Source of the DNA: Pieris napi
Taxonomy: Eukaryota; Arthropoda; Insecta; Lepidoptera; Pieridae
Length of the DNA stretch: 64,000 nucleotides
Direction: 5' to 3'
Assembly (NCBI RefSeq): GCF_905475465.1
Contig: NC_062238.1
Span: forward strand, 1,778,501-1,842,500
Shown here: one piece after another, positions 55,696 to 64,000 of the stretch
Layout: every line of letters begins with the position of its first letter
Numbering within the stretch: position 1 is the first letter of the stretch
Translations under genes and position numbers: made by a program
Notes under the pieces: generated by a model
The model's database searches: none
What the model saw: the letters and a program-made list of their open reading frames with translations, nothing else
Told to the model about the DNA's origin: nothing

Positions 55696-55986
55696 ATGTC
55701 GTGGTACATTTTAATATTTATTATAAGTGTAATACATCAATCAGACTGTAGGAATTATACCAAAGGTTATATAAAACAGGATTATACTAATATAGATACA
55801 AAGAATGTGACCAATAGTACAAATCAAGTGTCTTTGAGAAGCAAGAATAACTTGATTTCGTGTCCTTATTTCAAAGAAAACAAGTTACGCATAGAAAAAA
55901 TGGTGGATGTCTGGCAGACGCTAATACATACAGCTAAGGATGAAGTGCCTTGCTTTAAAATTTTAATACGAAAAGTGGGAAAAACG
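55696..55986 (+). CDS. Lipocalin-like gene, coding exon 1
   Basis: 291 nt, 97 codons, phase 0 end. Donor AAAACG|GTGAGT. Contains the signal peptide, linker and first two core cysteines. Confidence 0.75.
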
Positions 55987-58900
55987 GTGAGTTTTATTAT
56001 TTTATGAAATTTTTTTTTTAATGAAAGGTTTAATATGTCGTGCCTCTTTCGTAGATTTAATAATTTCATGAAGTTCTACTATACGCCTAACCACGTCATG
56101 ATTTATCATAAATCAATTCATCATGAACCAATTCCTTCAAGAGAAGAGCGTACCAATACTTAAAAGGCCGGCAACGCACTCGCGAGCTCTCTGGCATCGA
56201 GAGTGTCCATGGGCGGTATCACTTAACATCAGATGAGCTTCTTGCCCGTTTGCCCTCTGTTTTATAAAAAAAACATGATGAACCTTGATGTGAATTGTAA
56301 ATTTATGCATTTGTAGCATGCGTAGCAAAGCATAAACTTTCCCAAAGTTATGAGGTTAAATTTTGGTTTAGCGTGATGAGGTTTCATAACAGGGCAGAAT
56401 CATAGCATACGTTTCATTAATAATTTTTATGGGCTAGCATAGAATACAGAAGACGAAAACTATACCAATATTGTAATAGCGTTGTAGTAATTTCACTGAT
56501 TATAAAGAGTGTTATAATATAAATGCAGGAAAGAAAATCGAACAAGGCTCGTTATAGAACTTTAGGTGGCAATATTCTGTGGGAAAATTGCACATTAGAG
56601 ATTAGGACTACAAGCAGTAAGGCATTTAAGAGACGACACTTTCTTCAAGGAACCACGTACAACGGTGTTTTCAAAAATATTATTATTGAAACGGGTAAGT
56701 TAAAAATTTATCTAATATATAAAATTCTCGTGTCGCGGTGTTTGTGGTTAAACGCCTCCGAAACGGCTTGACCGATTCTCATGGAATTTTGTGTGCATAT
56801 TGGGTATAACTGAGAATCGGACAACATCTACTTTTCATCCCCCTAAATTTTAAGGGTAGTCCACCCCTAATTTTTTTTTAATTTTTAGATAAAAAAAATT
56901 TTTATTTTTTTATGATACAGCATTAAACCCCTAATTTTCACCCCTCTACGATCAACCCCTATTTTTTTATTATAAATGATAAACATGGCAAAACGACGTT
57001 TGCCGGATCAACTAGTTTACTTATAAAATTTGTACAAATTGTTTTAAAAACTCTATATAGATTATAATAAAATATTATTATCATATTCATATGTAGTATA
57101 AACATCATAGTGTTGAATGTATTTAGTTATATTTCAGCTAACTTTCCTAATACTTCCATAACAATGGGTACGATATCCGTTTGGGTGTTCCACAAAGAAC
57201 TGATATATTTTTGAGGTGTTATTAGCTAAGCTCTATTATTATGAATGGAATTTTATCAATGTGATTTAAATCTGTTGTCTATGTGTAGAGTTGGCTTCAG
57301 CGTGCAACTCTCATCCCTGAGGTCATAGGTTCGAGCCAGAGGACTTTAATTCTGTTTATAATTAACATTCGCTTATGGAAACCGAATGCCTTAGACGCAA
57401 AAGTCACTAAAGGCTGATCACGTTAGAAAAACAAATGATCACAAAACAGATACAGAAATCTGAGACCCAGACCTAAAAGTAGTTTTTATATCTAATATAT
57501 AAAATTCTCGTGTCACAGTTTTCGTTGCCATACTCCTCCGAAACGCCTTGACCGATTTTGATGAAATTTTTTGTGCTTATCCGGTATCTATGAGACTCGG
57601 CCAACATCTATTTTTCATCCCCCTAAATGTTAGGGGGTTTTTTTTTAATTTTTTTTTTTAGACAAAATTTTTAATTTCTATTTTTTTATGATACAGCATT
57701 AAAAAATACATACAACCCCTAATTTTCACCCTTCTACGATCAACCCCTATTTTTTATTATAAATGATATACATGGCAAAACGACGTTTGCCTGGTCAGCT
57801 AGTTTTTTATAAAAGTGCCAAATTTCACTTATCAAATTAACTTCGTTTTTTATCATTCAAAAGCTTGGCTAGTACTCAGCCAGTTTGTGAAAAGTGTAAG
57901 TTTATATAAAACCGCCCTAAATTATCCCTTACTGCGTATAATGTAAAAAACCCACTTTACATACACTTTACAGAATTTCCCTCAAGCCCTATTTCCACTT
58001 ACATGAAGTTAAAAACCTCTCGTTTTCTTGATTAATACACATTGAAAATATTTTTTACCACATCAAATGTGAATAAAAATAAATGTAAAAACGTTGTAAT
58101 TTAAATTAATATCAGACTTGATAATTTTAACGATTTCAAAGACCATTATTTACCTAGGTTTGGTACCAACTATCTAGAAATGCGTGGATATCTCAAAAAC
58201 TTGACTTGATTTTGATTTTGATATAGATTTGTGATAATGAAACTACCTTAAATAACGCTCACGCAATGAACAAATTATATTTTGATTTGATTTCGATGTG
58301 TTATATAATTATTAAATACTATTCCATAAACTCTGCATTTCTTATCTTCGTATATTTAACTAATAATTATTTATTTTAGTGTACATTCTGAATTATTGAA
58401 AATATATTGCATGTTGTTTAATATTAATAAAAAATATACAACAAAGGCGAACTATTCTGATATCGTATTAATTTCACGGCCACTAAAACAGCACTTGCCA
58501 AGATTATGACAACTAAAGTCACAATGCACAAAGGCATTTCACCGTAAATTTTCCAGCTCGCGACATCTCATAACTCAGCTGGATATTATGCTCCAAATTT
58601 TACGTTTGAAATAAGCTTTGCTGTTTTTGTTCTTATACACTTTTACCATATGCGATGTGAAATACGGTTAAAAACATATGGTTTTGCTCATTACGTCAGC
58701 GTTCTTTGCATATACATTTATGATAAAAAAGACCTTTTTAAAAGGCCTTTGGCATTGAGAGTGTCCATGTGCGGTGGACACGCTCTATTTAGCTCGCTGT
58801 TTAGACGAGCCACTTTCCTTTTTTCCCTGTTATATATAAGTATTAAAAAAAGATTTAACGGTACTTTTTAATAACATCAGTGTTTCTATCGCCGTTTTTT

Positions 58901-59513
58901 ATCGGGCGTTTTAAATTGTAGAAAGTGGCCCTTATACGAGTTTCTCGCGTTAGGTTCATTTTCAAGTGTAACAAGAGTTTTCAATTTGCCACCAAATCAA
59001 AAAAACAAATGACAAATGAATGCAATATACTACATTAGGTTGCCAAAGAGTTCTAAAATTGAAATTAAAAAAAAGTTTTCATTAGAAATGTTTCTCACTG
59101 GCCCGTTCTAAACATTTTCAGTGTTACCTAGGTACAGTGTAAAGTCCAGCCCAGTCCAATATTATAGGAAAATACAAGCCCTATCGACTACGTTGGCTGG
59201 AGCACTTTGATCGGGCGGTGAAGAAGTGGTGCCAGATTTTCTAAAGAAACTATTCAACCTGTATAATGTATAAAATCAGAAATTTCTTATTTCAGGTGAA
59301 ATCACAAAACTAGTAAATGAAAATCCAGATCAATGGTTCCTACGAAAAAACTTGTTGATAATGAGAGATTGTTTTAATGGCGATATCGTAATTTTTGCTA
59401 GGGTACCATATCAGCCGAGTAGAAAACTCTTAGAGGATACATTGAAGATTTACAAGAAGAATGGTTCGTGGACTTGCGATCGTACCTTTAAGCCAATTAG
59501 AGAAAAGCAATGA
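55696..59513 (+). CDS. Secreted lipocalin-like protein (3 coding exons)
   Basis: Joining 55696-55986, 56529-56694 and 59296-59513 gives an open 224-residue protein. The start is the first ATG after an in-frame stop (55627). It opens with a signal peptide (MSWYILIFIISVIHQSDC). A threonine/asparagine-rich linker has NxT sites at 20, 37 and 40. The core from residue 56 (CPYFKENKLRIEKMVDVW, then PCF at 85) follows the lipocalin N-terminal plan: C, ~17 residues, invariant W, ~12 residues, C. Further cysteines lie at 118, 178 and 213, and NxS/T sites at 117 and 208. Alternating hydrophobic runs fit beta strands. Lipocalins carry small hydrophobic ligands outside the cell; no ligand can be inferred. 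The G before W is replaced (DVW), so the family call is an inference. Introns hold Helitron-like elements and a SINE. Confidence 0.75.
56105..56275 (+). repeat. LINE family B 3' end (lipocalin-like intron 1)
   Basis: CCTTCAAGAGAAGAGCGTAC, GGCCGGCAACGCACTCGCGA, GTGTCCATGGGCGGTATCAC and GTTTGCCCTCTGTTTTATAA. Confidence 0.78.
56529..56694 (+). CDS. Lipocalin-like gene, coding exon 2
   Basis: 166 nt. Acceptor AATGCAG|GAAAG and donor ACGG|GTAAGT. Encodes residues 98-152 plus one base, including WENCTLEIRT. Confidence 0.78.
56711..57015 (+). mobile_element. Helitron-like element (lipocalin-like intron 2)
   Basis: Starts TCTAATATATAAAATTCTCG after A and ends GCCGGATCAACTAG before T. Body shared with 57491-57802 and 19079-19403. 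Confidence 0.78.
57292..57478 (+). mobile_element. Main-family SINE (lipocalin-like intron 2)
   Basis: GAGTTGGCTTCAGCGTGCAA, CATCCCTGAGGTCATAGGTT with a B-box GGTTCGAGCC, and the 3' end ATACAGAAATCTGAGACCCA. The middle is degraded. Confidence 0.75.
57491..57802 (+). mobile_element. Helitron-like element, second copy in the same intron
   Basis: A|TCTAATATATAAAATTCTCG to CTGGTCAGCTAG|T. It lies in the same orientation as the copy at 56711, 475 bp downstream of that copy's end. Confidence 0.78.
57803..59295 (+). other. Remainder of lipocalin-like intron 2
   Basis: AT-rich intron. A small family-B LINE scrap (AAAAGGCCTTTGGCATTGAG then AGTGTCCATG) lies at ~58738-58772. Confidence 0.5.
59296..59513 (+). 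CDS. Lipocalin-like gene, coding exon 3 with stop
   Basis: 218 nt. Acceptor CTTATTTCAG|GTGAAATC; stop TGA. Encodes the C-terminal third with RDCFNGDIVIFARV and WTCDRTFKP. Confidence 0.78.
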
Positions 59514-59602
59514 ATTAAGCAGGAATTATCGTCGGAGCCTGGTGTATGTTACAGTGACTAGGTTGTCTTTCCGTTAGATCATTTAAAATATATAGTAATA
59601 GT

Positions 59603-59954
59603 ATTGTCTTTTATTGACACAACCTTTACACATTTAAAGAAAAAACTTTTTAACCGGATTAAAGTTATGTATTATTATAAATTTACAATTATTTAACATA
59701 ATTTTAAATTTAACCGACGTTTCGCGTGCGTGGTCACGACTAAAAGATAGAGGATCAACTTCATATAGATTTATTTAGATAATGCAACTTTTTCTACAGC
59801 AGTGATACTTTTTGACATCCAACACCTTTTGTCTTCAGTCACCGTGACCACGCTGTAAAGCACGCGAAACGTCGGTTAAATTTAAAATTATGTTAAATAA
59901 TGGTAAATTTATAATAATACATAACTTTAATCCGGTTAAAAAGTTTTTTCTTTA
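59603..59954 (-). mobile_element. Hairpin-cored retroposon, copy 4 (longest), in the probable 3' UTR
   Basis: Left end ATTGTCTTTTATTGACACAA is the complement of the conserved tail, so the element points to the minus strand. Long arms meet around CCGACGTTTCGCGTGC and GCACGCGAAACGTCGG. A 14-bp direct repeat TATATAGTAATAGT flanks it at 59589-59602 and 59955-59968. It starts 90 bp after the lipocalin-like stop codon. Confidence 0.85.
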
Positions 59955-59968
59955 TATATAGTAATAGT

Positions 59969-60682
59969 TTAATATTTAATCGGATATTACATATTAAAAA
60001 AATACTTTTTCGAATTAATTCCTAGTGATATTTAAATTATTATTTCAAGCTTGTGGCGCTTACATAAAAAATGTAAATTGTAATATTTAAACGCGTATCA
60101 AGTGTAATATTTGTTTCATTTATCGTACCAGTTGATCTGTTTGACAGAAAATATAACTGACGTATGTTGGTACAATGTAAACCAAGTCTACAATAATGGT
60201 TTTGTTTTTATAATACTCAGTTTTGAATTTGTATAATAAATGATGTCTTTTCAAATATACCTCACGGATACATCCTTTTTTATTTATTAATGCCTACTAT
60301 ATACATAAACTAAAAGTGCAGAAATCACCAAAAACCCATTAAGTGTAAAAACCTTTGTGCTAAAAAATAAGCTAACGAGTTAAAAAAATACAATTAAAAC
60401 AAAGAAAAACGGAACGAAAACATTACAACAAACAGAAATAATTTTATTTAATACTTGATATTACATCTTTCTTAAATTAATGGAGCCAAGCAATCACATC
60501 CCAGGTTAGCTAAAAAATGCTAATATTACCAGCAATCTACTGATAAACTACGGGAAATAGTAGCAGTAGTTGACCCATTTCTAATACGCTTCCGACGGTT
60601 TTTAATAGAACGACTTTTTAAATTTTTAATATATTTAATACACTTCTTTAAACCTAACTTCAAGTAACATTTGAATTTATTA
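59969..60682. other. Downstream of lipocalin-like gene; candidate polyadenylation signal
   Basis: The first AATAAA on the + strand after the stop is near 60235-60240 (TTGTATAATAAATGATG). If used, the transcript would include the hairpin element. Nothing else recognised. Confidence 0.4.
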
Positions 60683-60955
60683 TTAATTACTTAAGATGTC
60701 ATGTGGAACATGGTGTAATGGTTGCAGCTCCTTACAAACGTTGTGTAAAAAAACATGGCTATTAAAAAGAGTGGCGGAGAGTTTATTGCCAGTTCTTCTC
60801 TTCAGTTCTACGACCTTGATTTGAGAACTGGCACTAAATGTAAAGTTAGAAGCATTTCAAATACATTTCTTTTTTGATGATCATAAGTGTACATTATGAA
60901 TAAACGACCTATATGAATACACCTATATGAATAAACGATTTTGAATTGAATTGAA
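60683..60955 (+). repeat. LINE family A 3' end
   Basis: ACTTAAGATGTCATGTGGAA, GGCGGAGAGTTTATTGCCAG and a duplicated terminus (CTATATGAATACACCTATAT then GAATAAACGATTTTG). Confidence 0.8.
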
Positions 60956-61058
60956 AAAGAAAAGAGAACGACAAACGTACGTCATAAGTAATCATTACGT
61001 GTCTACGTGTTGTCCAAGTACAACAATACTGTACGTTTCGTCTTTTCCTTTTCGGACA
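60956..61058 (+). repeat. Extra tail shared with the 41011 copy
   Basis: AAAAGAGAACGACAAACGTA, AGTAATCATTACGTGTCTAC and TACGTTTCGTCTTTTC. It matches 41011-41125 and diverges after TTTTCG. Confidence 0.72.
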
Positions 61059-61127
61059 TTAACAAAAGTTAATAAATTTCATACATATTTGTTGACTTAC
61101 AATGGCCCAGTGAGCAGAAAAAGCAGA

Positions 61128-61182
61128 GGATGGCATAAGTGTACATTGTGTTACCTATTAAATGATTTTTGACTTTGACTTT
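61128..61182 (+). repeat. LINE family A terminal scrap
   Basis: CATAAGTGTACATTGTGTTA followed by CCTATTAAATGATTTTTGAC. Confidence 0.6.
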
Positions 61183-61828
61183 CTAAGTTTAAAGCCTTAT
61201 CTGCGAAGTACAGCCATTGTGAGCAAACAAATTTTTATGCTTTACCCCAGTTGTGCCTTATATATCTCACCATATTAATATTTATGAACGCACAATCTAT
61301 CGTAGTTTAGACAAATTTGGTATGGTTATTATGCACTTAACGGCTGGAATGGTTCAGCTGTGGCCAAGAAATAAACCCAGATAGAAGCGAACCTCGTAAA
61401 ATCGCTATTAACACCAAAATTCCCACCTGGCTTGTTAGTAGGCCAAATAAATCGGGAGCTGCAAATCCCGCTTTATTGCTGTCCCTACGCCCCCGATAAA
61501 ATTAATGGCCAACAATTATGAAGAATTATGTGATTTTTAACCCTTAAGCGCAACTCTTATAAATCTCTGATAATTACAAATGACATAAATAGCAGACGTA
61601 GATTATTTAAGAACGTGTATTTCAGATTTACGTTCCAATGTGAACAAGTATTTTTAAATATTTTCGTTTTTTAAATTATGTAATTAGAATATCTAACGAT
61701 GTTAATCTAAATACGTATTTAAAGTGTTAAATACATAATATAGTATTATTTACTTATCACGATAACAGTAATTGATTATTTATTTATTTCGTAGTTAACA
61801 TAACTAAAAAAGATATAGCCAAAATTCC
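61183..61828. other. Intergenic, nothing recognised
   Basis: No supportable feature. Confidence 0.45.
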
Positions 61829-62127
61829 ATTTTTTTATGTAATAGGAGGCAAACGGGCAGGAGGCTCATCTGATGCTAAGTGACACCGCCGCCCATGGTC
61901 ACTCACACTGCCAGAAGGCTCGCAAGTACATTGCCGACCTTTCAAAAATTGGTACGCTCTTTACTTGAAGGACCCTAAGTCGAATACCTCAGTGGGCAGC
62001 TGATTTCACATAGTGGTGGTGCGCGGCAAAAACTGCCTTAGAAAACGCTCAGTTGTGGATCAACGGACGTCGAGGTGATACGGATGGTATTTTGTATTTT
62101 GCCTTGACGTCCGATAATGAAACTCAC
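61829..62127 (-). repeat. LINE family B 3' end
   Basis: Inverse of 38220-38530: TTTTTTTATGTAATAGGAGG, GGCTCATCTGATGCTAAGTG, CTTGAAGGACCCTAAGTCGA, GGTGGTGCGCGGCAAAAACT and CCGATAATGAAACTCA. Confidence 0.82.
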
Positions 62128-62764
62128 ATTTTGTGAAAATTAAAATTCTTTGCTCCAATGTGAAGAGTGTTTTGCTATATAGATCCGAAACGTGGAATGC
62201 CACAAAAACCATTATGCAATGAATCCAGATTTTTGTTACCTGATATTAAATTATACTGCCGTGGACACCCACACTGATAAAAGACTCGTGGCTGATACTC
62301 TCTCTCTTTAATGTAACGTTAAAAACTAAACTAAATTTTATAAATATATTATTTGATTTTGATCATCTTATTATATGATATCCAATTTGAAAGCTGCGTT
62401 TCATTTTGTATAAAATCTCGAAGGGCGGATGCTCAGTTTAATCAACGCAAATAAGGCTTTACATAAAATGGGTCGTTTTGATCTAGCACCGTTATCGCCT
62501 TAGTCCCTCTGCACCCTAATTATATTAAATGGACTATGCGACAGTGATTCAAATTACTTAATTAAAGCTGCCTATATTAAACTGAATCGATTTAATGCTA
62601 TGCCGACTGGTCATTACTGTGTAAATAAGCTTTTTAGTAATATTGCATATATTATTATTGGTCAGATATAAATAAAAAAAGAAATATTAATTATTTATCT
62701 GATTATAATTTCTTATTAATCAGATAAGTAATGTATTAGAATATTTTTTTAAATATATATTTTT
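62128..62764. other. Intergenic, nothing recognised
   Basis: No supportable feature. Confidence 0.45.
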
Positions 62765-63060
62765 GAGCAATGGCGCTGGTATAGGCTGCCATTTTCATTA
62801 TAATTATATAAGCCGTTCGTGTTAACGGTTTTGAACTAATTTGACTTTGTTGTTATTAAACTATAATGACAGTGGCAGCTGACACTAACACTATTACCTC
62901 TACATGAATATTAAAGTTCATGAAATTACCACAGACTATCAAATAGTCATATCAAATAATCTACAAATTAACGTAGATCTAATATATCTAAATATATATA
63001 TATATTGGCAAACAAAATGAACCATATAACGGTTTTGAACTAATTTGACTTTGCTCCGAC
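62765..63060. repeat. Unclassified repeat with 26-bp internal direct repeat
   Basis: A perfect 26-bp repeat containing GGTTTTGAACTAATTTGACT occurs at 62824-62849 and 63028-63053. CAATGGCGCTGGT and (inverted) ACAGACTATCAAATAGT are shared with 49099-49280. Confidence 0.55.
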
Positions 63061-64000
63061 ATATATAATGGTCGTTTGTTAGTCATATAATAAGGAATTT
63101 TCAAAGATTTTGTTATGAACCGTGTGCGTTAGCTTAAACCGTAAAAATCTTAAAATTCACACCTACAACACACGTAGCACTGTAGCTCTTCGTAGCATGT
63201 TCGTAGAGGCACGCGTGTGGAACTGCAAGGAGTGAATATGTATGGAGAAATATTCCAGTGTTTATAAGTTTATGTTGGTAAGAGTTGCATTTCTTAAGAT
63301 ATTTTTGTTTTTTTAAATAAAAATTTCGTATTTATTCAGATTTAGGAATCTTTTCAATTTTTCAATTTCAAATCAAGGAAAAATTTTATCTGACATATTA
63401 TCATGGCAGTAGCATTAACCCTGAGTTTATTCGTTCGAATCACTAATGTGCACAATTGACTATTGATATCGACTTGTTATACCTATTTAAAGTAATAAAT
63501 GGAATTGAACGTTTATCCATATAAGTTCCGCCAGTCCGCCCTCCTTTTCATTTAATTATGTTAAATTTAGTATGTTCATGTATCGACGTGTTAATAAATA
63601 AATAATAAAGTTCCTCGGGGCTTGGAGCCGTTTATACAATCGAAGAAGTTTTCACATCCCAGATTGTCGAAGAAACGTTGGTAGACACTCTCCAATTAAT
63701 AGGTTATGTCGCTACCATAATCAGCTAAGCGTAGAATTAGGAAGAAGTACCGATAATTTCATTTCTTGGATCAAACTGATTTATTCTTCTTATAGCTTGA
63801 ATTTTTGTAGCGCTTTTGTTTTTTATGTACGTCCATTTGTATCATTTATTTGTCCTAATTTTGTGGTCCAAATAAAAAGAATTGAGAAATAAAACGATCA
63901 CAAAACCGATACAGAAGCCAAGAATACTATTAATTGTAACGTCACACATTTTTATCACAAGGCCATAGTGTTCAAAATTTAGTACAAATATATATGGAAT
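63061..64000. other. Intergenic, nothing recognised
   Basis: Possible SINE 3' scrap (GATCACAAAACCGATACAGA) at ~63894-63915. Otherwise no feature. Confidence 0.4.

Overview
The window is AT-rich eukaryotic DNA, almost certainly from a moth or butterfly. Genes have short exons with canonical GT-AG introns. The repeat content (tRNA-derived SINEs, several non-LTR retrotransposon 3' ends, TC...CTAG Helitron-like elements, many terminal-inverted-repeat MITEs) is typical of Lepidoptera. The species cannot be fixed from sequence alone. There is no bacterial-style gene organisation, rRNA, CRISPR array or convincing functional tRNA gene.

Two protein-coding genes can be rebuilt, both on the + strand. 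The first (coding exons 18992-24754, five exons, 184 codons) is a calexcitin/sarcoplasmic-type EF-hand calcium-binding protein with three canonical EF-hand loops and a degenerate fourth. The second (55696-59513, three coding exons, 224 codons) is a predicted secreted, cysteine-containing, lipocalin-like protein. A pair of small upstream exons (52028-52088 and 53096-53135) has consensus splice sites and encodes a second signal peptide. It is either an alternative 5' end of the lipocalin-like gene or the remnant of a neighbouring paralogue.

Everything else is intergenic or intronic and dominated by mobile elements. 1-18 kb: Helitron-like copy, a 2.43-kb near-perfect palindrome inserted in a LINE 3' end, SINEs, MITEs, a tandem duplication, and several truncated LINEs (one with an 11-bp target duplication). 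19-25 kb: the calexcitin gene, whose introns carry Helitron-like elements, a MITE and a SINE. 26-36 kb: SINEs, inverted repeats, two 428-bp Helitron-like copies, a LINE reverse-transcriptase remnant, and a hairpin retroposon. 36-45 kb: a piggyBac-like relic, LINE C-termini, a hAT-type MITE with an 8-bp target duplication, and a fourth copy of a MITE flanked by CWG. 46-50 kb: two further long-TIR MITEs. 50-52 kb: a LINE nested inside a SINE, which creates a chimeric ORF. 52-60 kb: the secreted-protein locus with Helitron, SINE and hairpin elements. 60-64 kb: more LINE 3' ends and unassigned AT-rich DNA.

The most interesting structures are the giant palindrome (a possible hairpin-RNA source), a family of hairpin-cored retroposons flanked by 11-14-bp direct repeats and carrying a GAAACGTC motif, and a MITE family whose two arms change together and whose four copies all sit between CWG trinucleotides. 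The alternative first exons of the secreted-protein gene are also worth attention.
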